8,237 bases of DNA, taken from contig JAHINZ010000289.1 in assembly GCA_018895795.1 (NCBI GenBank), forward strand, positions 1 through 8,237, in the 5' to 3' direction. Below the pieces are notes generated by a model. That model ran no database searches. It had not been told where the DNA came from and saw only the letters and a list, made by a program, of their open reading frames with translations. Both the position numbers and the translations under genes were made by a program. Within the stretch, counting starts at the first letter, position 1. Every line of letters begins with the position of its first letter. Below, piece by piece: positions 1-4,703 of this stretch. Origin of the DNA: Alphaproteobacteria bacterium. Lineage in GTDB: Bacteria; Pseudomonadota; Alphaproteobacteria; Caulobacterales; Caulobacteraceae.

Positions 1-357
1 AGCCAGGCCCAGCTGACCGCCTCGCTGATCGCGGCGTGGTCGCCGTCGCAACTGGACAGCCTGAAGCGCCTGCTGGCCGTGGTCGAGGCCAAGGGCCGGG
101 CCGGCAAGCTGGCCGCGCTGGTCTGGCCGGCCGAGCAGGACGATCAGGCCCAGGCCGCCGTCGCCGCCCTGGTCGCCAAGGGCGGCTCCAGGCGCGCCAA
201 CGGCGTATTGCTGGCCGCCGCTGATCTGTTCGACGCCGCCGCCGCCCTGGCCGCCGCCGGGGTCGAGCCGGTCACCGTGTCGCGTCCCGACTATGTGTTT
301 GAGTCGCGGTCGCGGGTTCTGGACGATCTGACCGCTCGCCTGAAAGGTAATATTTGA
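1..357 (+). CDS. hisG: ATP phosphoribosyltransferase HisG, C-terminal part (5' end outside window)
   Basis: The frame is open from the first base and ends at TGA 355-357, giving the last 118 residues. HisG catalyses the first step of histidine synthesis, joining ATP and PRPP to make phosphoribosyl-ATP in the cytoplasm. The visible part includes SQAQLTASLIAAW, VVEAKGRAGKL, LVWPAEQD, GGSRRANGVLLAAADLFDAA and VEPVTVSRPDYVFESRS. These match my memory of the C-terminus of Caulobacter crescentus HisG almost word for word. The catalytic domain lies outside the window, so its integrity cannot be judged. The stop codon sits inside an inverted repeat (353-370). The start, the promoter and any neighbouring hisZ are not visible. 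The identification rests on recalled similarity rather than an alignment. Confidence 0.9.
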   Translation, partial: SQAQLTASLIAAWSPSQLDSLKRLLAVVEAKGRAGKLAALVWPAEQDDQAQAAVAALVAKGGSRRANGVLLAAADLFDAAAALAAAGVEPVTVSRPDYVFESRSRVLDDLTARLKGNI

Positions 358-370
358 CTTATCCGTCAAA
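353..370. promoter_or_regulatory. Inverted repeat copy 1, TTTGAC-N6-GTCAAA
   Basis: TTTGAC (353-358), spacer TTATCC, then GTCAAA (365-370) form a perfect 6-bp dyad. Its left arm overlaps the hisG stop codon. The same dyad with the same 6-base spacer recurs at 655-672, and a degenerate copy lies at 396-414. The symmetry and repetition suggest binding sites for a dimeric regulator. The spacing does not fit FNR/FixK (TTGA-N6-TCAA), and the half-site does not fit CRP (TGTGA-N6-TCACA). No regulator can be named. Confidence 0.5.
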
Positions 371-395
371 AATAACCTGAGAGATCAGTGATAAG

Positions 396-414
396 TTTGA
401 CCCGTCCGTCCAAA
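396..414. promoter_or_regulatory. Inverted repeat copy 2 (degenerate), TTTGAC-N6-GTCCAAA
   Basis: TTTGAC (396-401), spacer CCGTCC, then GTCCAAA (408-414) match copy 1 except for an extra C in the right arm. Its left arm starts exactly 43 bases after that of copy 1, about four helical turns, so proteins bound at both would lie on one face of the DNA. A lone half-site GTCAAA follows at 428-433. The repeat is inferred to be functional from its similarity to the other copies. Confidence 0.35.
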
Positions 415-470
415 CTACCGCTTTTTCGTCAAAAAACGCCGAACCCTTTGCGGAATTGGATTTTGATGCG

Positions 471-501
471 TTGACACTGTCACGATTATGACGTTTCTAA
501 C
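471..501 (+). promoter_or_regulatory. Possible promoter for the structured RNA at 508-628
   Basis: A perfect -35 hexamer TTGACA (471-476) is followed after 19 bases by TCTAAC (496-501), a 4/6 match to TATAAT. A 17-base spacing would instead give TTTCTA, a poor match. The spacing is long, and the site also does not match the usual Caulobacter housekeeping pattern well. In its favour, initiation about 7 bases past the -10 would fall at the first stem of the hairpin series, near 508. This is a weak call. Confidence 0.2.
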
Positions 502-507
502 GCTTGC

Positions 508-628
508 AAGGAAGAAACGAGCCCATCAGAGAGCTCCCTTCCTTCGGCGTTTCGGGGAGGAAACGCCCGCCTAGATCGAATGATCGAGAAATAGCCAGCC
601 CGTCGCGATTATCCCCCGCGGCGGGTTT
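508..628 (+). ncRNA. Candidate structured small RNA or leader with three stem-loops
   Basis: Three stems follow one another. Stem 1 pairs AAGGAAG (508-514) with CTTCCTT (538-544) and, inside it, GAGC (519-522) with GCTC (533-536), closing a 10-base loop. Stem 2 pairs GGCGTTTC (546-553) with GAAACGCC (560-567), a perfect 8 bp around GGGGAG. Stem 3 pairs CCCGTCGCG (599-607) with CGCGGCGGG (617-625), with one G-U pair, and is followed by TTT. No open frame here looks like a real gene. It could be a free-standing sRNA, the 3' end of the hisG message, or a leader for the DUF1801 gene. I recognise no known RNA family. Confidence 0.3.
599..628 (+). terminator. Terminator-like hairpin
   Basis: A 9-bp GC-rich stem (599-607 with 617-625, one G-U pair) around a 9-base loop is followed by TTT at 626-628. 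The T-run is short, so termination may be partial. It would end transcripts from hisG or from the candidate RNA before they reach the DUF1801 gene. Confidence 0.4.
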
Positions 629-654
629 GGTGTATCTGGGCTCCAGCTCACACA

Positions 655-672
655 TTTGACGTAAGAGTCAAA
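655..672. promoter_or_regulatory. Inverted repeat copy 3, TTTGAC-N6-GTCAAA
   Basis: TTTGAC (655-660), spacer GTAAGA, then GTCAAA (667-672) form a perfect dyad with the same arms and spacing as copy 1. It lies about 130 bases upstream of the DUF1801 start, after the terminator-like hairpin, and could be an operator for that gene. A GANTC site (665-669, GAGTC), the CcrM methylation target in Caulobacter and relatives, overlaps the right arm. A second GANTC site (795-799) lies just before the DUF1801 start codon. Confidence 0.5.
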
Positions 673-802
673 ATTTGGTGCACCCGTCTGGTCTCGCGTC
701 GTGCGGCCCCGAGCCGTGGGCGGTTGAACCACCCGAAAATCGAGCGCAACTTCACCGCATCTGGCCCCACGCCGCCCGTGGGCCCGCCTTCGGTGAGTCG
801 CC

Positions 803-1234
803 ATGACCAAGATGGAGGGATCGGCGGAAGCCAAGAGCCAGGCCGCCGCCGCGTCGTCGGCGCTGATCGACGCGCGCATCCAGGACCTGGGCGACTGGCG
901 CGGCGAAACCCTGGCCCGGGTCCGCGCCCTGATCCGGGCGGCCGATCCGCAGGTGGTCGAGGCGTGGAAGTGGCGCGGGGTTCCGGTGTGGGAACACGCC
1001 GGCATCCTGTGCACCGGCGAGACCTACAGGGCGGTGGTCAAGCTGACCTTCGCCAAGGGCGCGGCGCTGGACGACCCGGCCGGCCTGTTCAATGCCAGCC
1101 TCGCGGGCAATACCCGCCGGGCCATCGACCTCCGCGAGGGCGAGGCGATTGACGAAGCCGCCTTCCAGGCCCTGATCCGCGCCGCCGCGGCGCTGAACCT
1201 GGCCAAGCCCGCCAAGGCCAAGCGCGGGGGCTGA
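803..1234 (+). CDS. DUF1801-domain protein (YdhG-like)
   Basis: This encodes 143 residues, the usual size for a stand-alone DUF1801 protein. The domain spans about residues 20-135. Recognisable pieces are VVEAWKWRGVPVW (51-63), GILCTGETYRAVVKLTFAKGA just after it, GLFNASLAGNTRRAIDLREG, and a helical tail beginning IDEAAFQALIRAA. The fold is related to the frataxin-like YdhG/YyaI group; the biochemical role is unknown. No signal peptide or membrane segment is visible, so it should be cytoplasmic. The ATG at 803 has a good Shine-Dalgarno sequence (GGTGAG, 792-797) five bases upstream; an in-frame ATG at 812 is less well placed. The C-terminus is Lys/Ala-rich. It stands alone between hisG and a convergent peptidase gene, so context gives no hint of function. 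Confidence 0.85.
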   Translation: MTKMEGSAEAKSQAAAASSALIDARIQDLGDWRGETLARVRALIRAADPQVVEAWKWRGVPVWEHAGILCTGETYRAVVKLTFAKGAALDDPAGLFNASLAGNTRRAIDLREGEAIDEAAFQALIRAAAALNLAKPAKAKRGG

Positions 1235-1282
1235 GGGGCGGGCGATCAGGGCTCTGGCCTTGACATCATCTTGCTGGACCGA

Positions 1283-1304
1283 CGCCGCGCATCCCCTCGC
1301 GGCG
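1283..1304. other. Hairpin in the convergent intergenic gap
   Basis: CGCCGCG (1283-1289) and CGCGGCG (1298-1304) form a perfect 7-bp stem around an 8-base loop. No T-run follows on either side. With the hairpin at 1318-1344 it probably helps end transcription from the converging genes. Confidence 0.4.
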
Positions 1305-1317
1305 CCGGAACGCGTTT

Positions 1318-1348
1318 GAGGACCGCCGGTCGCCCGGCGGCCTCCTTT
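1318..1348. terminator. Probable bidirectional terminator between DUF1801 and M13 peptidase genes
   Basis: GAGG plus CCGCCGG (1318-1329, with A1322 bulged) pairs with CCGGCGGCCTC (1334-1344) to give an 11-bp stem with loop TCGC. TTT follows on the + strand (1346-1348), and AAA sits just 5' of the stem on the minus strand. It is 84 bases past the DUF1801 stop and 24 bases past the M13 stop, as expected for a terminator shared by convergent genes. Confidence 0.55.
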
Positions 1349-1371
1349 GGTCAGGTCGAAGGTCTAGACGC

Positions 1372-3489
1372 TTACCAGATCTTCACCCGGTCTTCGGGCG
1401 CGACGTACAGCTTGTCGCCCGGCTTGATGTCGAACGCGGCGTACCAGCCCGGCTGATTGCGGATGGTGCCGTTGACCCGGTAATAGGCCGGCGAGTGCGG
1501 GTCGCTGGCGACCTGCTGCTTGAGGGCGTCGTCGCGGGTCTTCTGACGCCACACCTGGGCCCAGCCCAGATAGACGCGCTGGTCGCCGGTGAAGCCGTCG
1601 ATCACCGGGGCCGGCTTGCCCTTCAGCGAGGCGTGATAGGCGTCCAGGCCAAAGCCCAGGCCGCCCATGTCGCCGATGTTTTCGCCCATGGTCAGGTCGC
1701 CATTGACGTGGATGCCCGGCAGGGGCTCGAAGGCCGAGTACTGCTTGCCCAGCTTGTCGGCCTGGGTCTTGAACTTGGCGGCGTCGGCGTCGGTCCACCA
1801 GCCGCGCAGCACGCCGTCGCCGTCGGACTTGCGGCCCTGGTCGTCGAAGCCGTGGCCGATCTCGTGGCCGATCACCCCGCCGATGCCGCCATAGTTGACG
1901 GCCGGATCGGCGTCGGGATGGAAGAACGGGGCCTGCAGGATGGCGGCCGGGAAGACGATCTCGTTATTGACCGAGTTGTAGTAGGCGTTGACCGTCTGCG
2001 GGGTCATGCCCCACTCGCTCTTGTCGACCGGACCGTTCAGGCGTTCGACGTCGTGGCGCCATTCGAAGACGCCGGCGCGCTGGGCGTTGCCATAGGCGTC
2101 GTCGTCCTTGATCTCCAGCTTGGAATAGTCGCGCCACTTGTCGGGATAGCCGATCTTGACGGTGAACTTGGCCAGCTTATCCAGCGCCTGGGTCTTGGTG
2201 TCGGCGCCCATCCAGTCGAGGTTCTCGAGGCGGACCTTGAGCACGTCGCGGATGTTGTGGACCAGATCGTCCATCTTGGCCTTGGACTCGGGCGGGAAGT
2301 ACTGGGCGACATAGTCCTTGCCGACCGCTTCACCCAGCATGCCGTTGACCTGCGAGACGCCGCGCTTCCAGCGCGGACGCTGCTCGGGCTGGCCCGACAG
2401 GGTCTTGTTGCGGAACTCGAAGCTGGCGTCGACGAAGCGCTTGGACAGCATCGGCGCCGCGCCGTCGATCACCTTGAACGCCTGCCAGGCCTTCAGGGTG
2501 TCGAGCGGCGTCTCGCTGTAGATCTTGGCGTATTTCGGGAAGGCGGTGTTGGTGGTGACGATGAAGCGGTCGACCTTGGGCAGTTCGGTGCCGGCCAGAT
2601 AGCGCTTCCAGTCATAGCCCGGCGTCAGGGCCTGAAGTTCCGCCAAGGTGGCGGGATTGTAGGTCTTGTCGCGGTCGCGGCGTTCGACCCGGCTCCACGA
2701 GGCCTCGGCCAGCTTGGTCTCGAAATCGACCACGGCCTTGGCGTTTTCGGCGGGCTTGTCCCAGCCGGCCAGGGTCAGCATCTTTTCGACATAGACCAGA
2801 TAGGCGGCCTTCTTGTCGGCGAACTTGGCGTCGAGATAATAGTCGCGGTCGGGCAGGCTCAGGCCGCCGGTCGCTGAAGAGACCGCATAGGCCTTGGGGT
2901 TCTTGGCGTCGGTCGAGATATAGACGCCGATCAGGCTGGCATAGGGCGAGACCGGGCTGGTCCCCATCAGGGCCGTGAAGTCGTCCTTGGTCTTGACCTT
3001 CTTGACGCCGGCCAGCCAGGGCGCGATCGGCTTGGCGTCCAGCGCCTCGATCTGGGCCTCGTTGACGAAGGCGCGATAGGCGGCGCCGACCTTGGCGGTG
3101 TCGCCGGTGGCGGCCTTGTTGGCGGCGGCGGCTTCGATGATGGCGCGGGTGCGGGCTTCGGACAGTTCCGACAGCTTGTCGAAATTGCCGTAGCGGGTGC
3201 GGTCCGACGGGATCACCGTCTTGGCGTCCCAGGCGCCGTTGGCGAACTTGTAGAAGTCGTCGCCCGGCTTGACGCTGGTGTCCATGCCGCTGCTGTCGAA
3301 GCCCCAGGCGCCGTAGCGCGGGGACTCCAGCGAGGTCAGGTCGCCGGCCACGCCTTCGGCGGCCGGGGCGAACAGGGCCTGGGTCGTGCAGGCGGCGTCG
3401 ACGCAGAGGTGATCCTCGCGGGCCTGGGCGCCGAAGGCGGAAAGGGAGAGGGCGGCCAGGGCGGCGGCGCCGAACCAAACTTTTTTCAT
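1372..3489 (-). CDS. Secreted M13-family (neprilysin/PepO-like) zinc metallopeptidase
   Basis: This encodes 705 residues, typical for bacterial M13 peptidases, which cut oligopeptides and small proteins at hydrophobic residues. A Sec signal peptide ends at AQA (residue 23), so the enzyme is probably periplasmic; no lipobox is seen. The N-terminal domain opens with PGDDFYKFANGAW (75-87). The catalytic set is complete: substrate-binding NAYYN (501-505), zinc motif HEIGH (542-546, catalytic E543), third zinc ligand E603 in ENIGD, and H665 plus R671 spaced as in neprilysin H711/R717. It ends in VKIW, the usual M13 tail. The start chosen is ATG at 3489; a TTG one codon upstream also lies in frame but is less likely. 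The Shine-Dalgarno (GGA about 10 bases upstream) is weak. It is convergent with the DUF1801 gene and follows the copper cluster on the same strand after a 109-base gap that has its own palindromes, so it is probably a separate unit. Confidence 0.95.
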   Translation of the reverse strand: MKKVWFGAAALAALSLSAFGAQAREDHLCVDAACTTQALFAPAAEGVAGDLTSLESPRYGAWGFDSSGMDTSVKPGDDFYKFANGAWDAKTVIPSDRTRYGNFDKLSELSEARTRAIIEAAAANKAATGDTAKVGAAYRAFVNEAQIEALDAKPIAPWLAGVKKVKTKDDFTALMGTSPVSPYASLIGVYISTDAKNPKAYAVSSATGGLSLPDRDYYLDAKFADKKAAYLVYVEKMLTLAGWDKPAENAKAVVDFETKLAEASWSRVERRDRDKTYNPATLAELQALTPGYDWKRYLAGTELPKVDRFIVTTNTAFPKYAKIYSETPLDTLKAWQAFKVIDGAAPMLSKRFVDASFEFRNKTLSGQPEQRPRWKRGVSQVNGMLGEAVGKDYVAQYFPPESKAKMDDLVHNIRDVLKVRLENLDWMGADTKTQALDKLAKFTVKIGYPDKWRDYSKLEIKDDDAYGNAQRAGVFEWRHDVERLNGPVDKSEWGMTPQTVNAYYNSVNNEIVFPAAILQAPFFHPDADPAVNYGGIGGVIGHEIGHGFDDQGRKSDGDGVLRGWWTDADAAKFKTQADKLGKQYSAFEPLPGIHVNGDLTMGENIGDMGGLGFGLDAYHASLKGKPAPVIDGFTGDQRVYLGWAQVWRQKTRDDALKQQVASDPHSPAYYRVNGTIRNQPGWYAAFDIKPGDKLYVAPEDRVKIW

Positions 3490-3508
3490 CAAAAACGCAT
3501 CCGTGAGT

Positions 3509-3525
3509 GATTGCTGACGGCAATC
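3509..3525. promoter_or_regulatory. Perfect palindrome GATTGC-N5-GCAATC upstream of the M13 gene
   Basis: GATTGC (3509-3514) and GCAATC (3520-3525) are exact inverse complements around TGACG. The element lies 20 bases upstream of the M13 start codon. It could be an operator or a hairpin in the 5' leader. No regulator is recognised. Confidence 0.35.
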
Positions 3526-3554
3526 TGCCTTGTTGGGGCAGAAATCGCTTCCTT

Positions 3555-3564
3555 ACAAATTTGT
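3555..3564. promoter_or_regulatory. Palindrome ACAAATTTGT upstream of the M13 gene
   Basis: A perfect 10-bp palindrome lies in a short AT-rich patch, 66 bases upstream of the M13 start and 35 bases past the PCu(A)C stop. Its position suits a regulator site or UP-like element in the M13 promoter. No convincing -35/-10 pair could be placed next to it. Confidence 0.3.
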
Positions 3565-3598
3565 TATGTCCGCCGCCCCGGCGTTATCGGGCGCGCGA

Positions 3599-4096
3599 TC
3601 AGGGGTGTTGGTGATCCATCATCCCGCCCGTGGCGGCGTTTGGCGGCGTCAACCGCACCGTCAGGTCGACGGTGACGCGCTGGCCGTCGGCGAAAACCAG
3701 GGTGAGGGGCGCCTTCTGCCCGACCTTGAGCGGTTGTTTCAGCCCCAGCAGCATCAGGTGATAGCCGCCCGGCGACAATTCCAGCTTGCCGCCGGCCGCG
3801 AGGGTGGTGGTGTCTTGCCGGCGCATGGTCATCACGCCATTGGCCATCGACGACTGGTGCAGCTCGACCTTGGCCGCCAGCGGGCTTTCGATCGCGGTCA
3901 GGGTCACCGGCTTGGCGCCGGTATTGACGAGGGTCATGAAGCCGACCCCGTTCATGCCGGCCTGGGCCGGGCGGCTCCAAGGGCTCTGAACGGTGATGGA
4001 GCCGACCTTGTAGTCGCCGGCCCAAGCAGCGGGGGCCCAGGCGGTGGCGGAGACGGCGGCGAGCGCCGCCAGGGCGAGCAGGGGGGGGCGAAGCAT
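3599..4096 (-). CDS. Periplasmic copper chaperone, PCu(A)C family
   Basis: This encodes 165 residues. A signal peptide ends near AWA (residue 26), then a PCu(A)C domain follows (about 28-148). The copper site fits the family signature H(M)-X10-M-X21-H-X-M exactly: H80, M91, H113 and M115. Family members bind Cu(I) in the periplasm and deliver it to the CuA or CuB site of cytochrome oxidase. The tail MMDHQHP adds Met and His residues that might bind further metal. The start is ATG at 4096 with a strong GGAGAG five bases upstream; the frame is open further upstream, but that stretch overlaps the preceding gene and has no signal peptide. Its start is 14 bases past the YcnI-like stop, so the two are surely cotranscribed. 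A run of eight G (4081-4088 on the + strand) lies inside the signal-peptide codons. Confidence 0.93.
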   Translation of the reverse strand: MLRPPLLALAALAAVSATAWAPAAWAGDYKVGSITVQSPWSRPAQAGMNGVGFMTLVNTGAKPVTLTAIESPLAAKVELHQSSMANGVMTMRRQDTTTLAAGGKLELSPGGYHLMLLGLKQPLKVGQKAPLTLVFADGQRVTVDLTVRLTPPNAATGGMMDHQHP

Positions 4097-4110
4097 CAGG
4101 ACTCTCCGGG

Positions 4111-4617
4111 TCAATGTTGATGGCCGACGGGCAGGGCGTCGGCGGGGGTCAGGCGAAGGACGGGGGCGGGGCGCGACAGGCGTTCGCCGGGGGCGTCGGC
4201 CGAGGGGATCTCCGTCCACTGACTTTCCCCCTTCTCGCAGGTCTGGATCACCGGAAAGACCAGGGCCTCCCCGGCGGCGGGCAGCTTCATCAGCACGGCG
4301 AAGTCGTCAAAGGCCTCGTCGGGCAGGCGACCGGTGAAGGTGATCGCCGAGGGCGCGGCCTTGGGATCGGCGCCCGCCGCGCGGTCGAGGGCGTAGGTCC
4401 AGCCGGGCTTGGGCTGCGGGCGGGCCGAGACCACGCCGGCCGGGATCTCGATCCGGATCTTCAGGGTGGCGTCGCCGGCCGCGCAGGCGTGGCCCACACG
4501 GAAGGCGACGGCGGAATAGGACCCGGCGCGCGCGGTGTCCGGGACCACGACAACGTGGGCCATTGCGGGCGTGGCGGAGAGGGCGGCGGCGATAAGGCCT
4601 GGGGCGATCTTGCGCAT
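4111..4617 (-). CDS. YcnI-like DUF1775 copper-binding periplasmic protein
   Basis: This encodes 168 residues. The signal peptide (1-20, ending AMA) leaves His21 as the mature N-terminus. Family hallmarks follow: HVVVVPDTARAGSY (21-34), FRVGHAC (39-45), IRIEIPAGV (54-62), PKPGW (69-73), TCEKGESQW (126-134). In Bacillus YcnI the mature N-terminal His and a Trp take part in Cu(II) binding; H21 and W134 are the likely equivalents. C45 and C127 probably form a disulfide. The C-terminus is GHQH, another potential metal site. The start is ATG at 4617, with GAAGAG six bases upstream; extending the frame upstream would remove the signal peptide and run into the receptor gene. It is probably cotranscribed with the PCu(A)C gene and may hand copper to it. 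Confidence 0.9.
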   Translation of the reverse strand: MRKIAPGLIAAALSATPAMAHVVVVPDTARAGSYSAVAFRVGHACAAGDATLKIRIEIPAGVVSARPQPKPGWTYALDRAAGADPKAAPSAITFTGRLPDEAFDDFAVLMKLPAAGEALVFPVIQTCEKGESQWTEIPSADAPGERLSRPAPVLRLTPADALPVGHQH

Positions 4618-4663
4618 GGCGGTCTCTTCTACAGCGTGATTGTGGTCATTGAGCGATCCCAAG

Positions 4664-4693
4664 CCGTCTTCCCGGCCAAGGCCGGGAAGACGG
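4664..4693. repeat. 14-bp perfect hairpin between receptor and YcnI-like genes
   Basis: CCGTCTTCCCGGCC (4664-4677) and GGCCGGGAAGACGG (4680-4693) are exact inverse complements separated by AA. The hairpin begins 10 bases past the receptor stop codon on the minus strand, and no T-run follows. It could be an mRNA-stabilising or attenuating hairpin inside the operon, or a copy of a dispersed palindromic repeat of the CCCGGCC...GGCCGGG type seen in many GC-rich alphaproteobacterial genomes. Confidence 0.6.
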
Positions 4694-4703
4694 AGGGCGC
4701 GGA

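Noticed and set aside
353..672. The repeated TTTGAC/GTCAAA elements as a CRISPR array
   Set aside because: There are only three copies at irregular distances (43 and 259 bases), the repeats are 18-19 bases, and no cas gene is present.
571..1014. A 147-codon minus-strand frame covering the gap before the DUF1801 gene
   Set aside because: Most of it is antisense to the DUF1801 gene and its translation is Arg/Ala/Ser/Pro-rich with no domain. The gap itself shows hairpins and dyads instead.
1495..2877. A 460-codon open frame on the + strand opposite the M13 peptidase
   Set aside because: It is low-complexity and Val/Gly/Ala/Leu-rich, without family motifs. The opposite strand carries a complete M13 enzyme with all catalytic residues.
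3490..3492. TTG one codon upstream of the M13 ATG as the start
   Set aside because: The ATG at 3489 follows directly and gives a standard MKK signal peptide. The TTG offers no better ribosome site.
3571..3583. CGCCG-CCC-CGGCG as terminator of the copper cluster
   Set aside because: The stem is only 5 bp with a 3-base loop and no T-run, which is common by chance in DNA this GC-rich.
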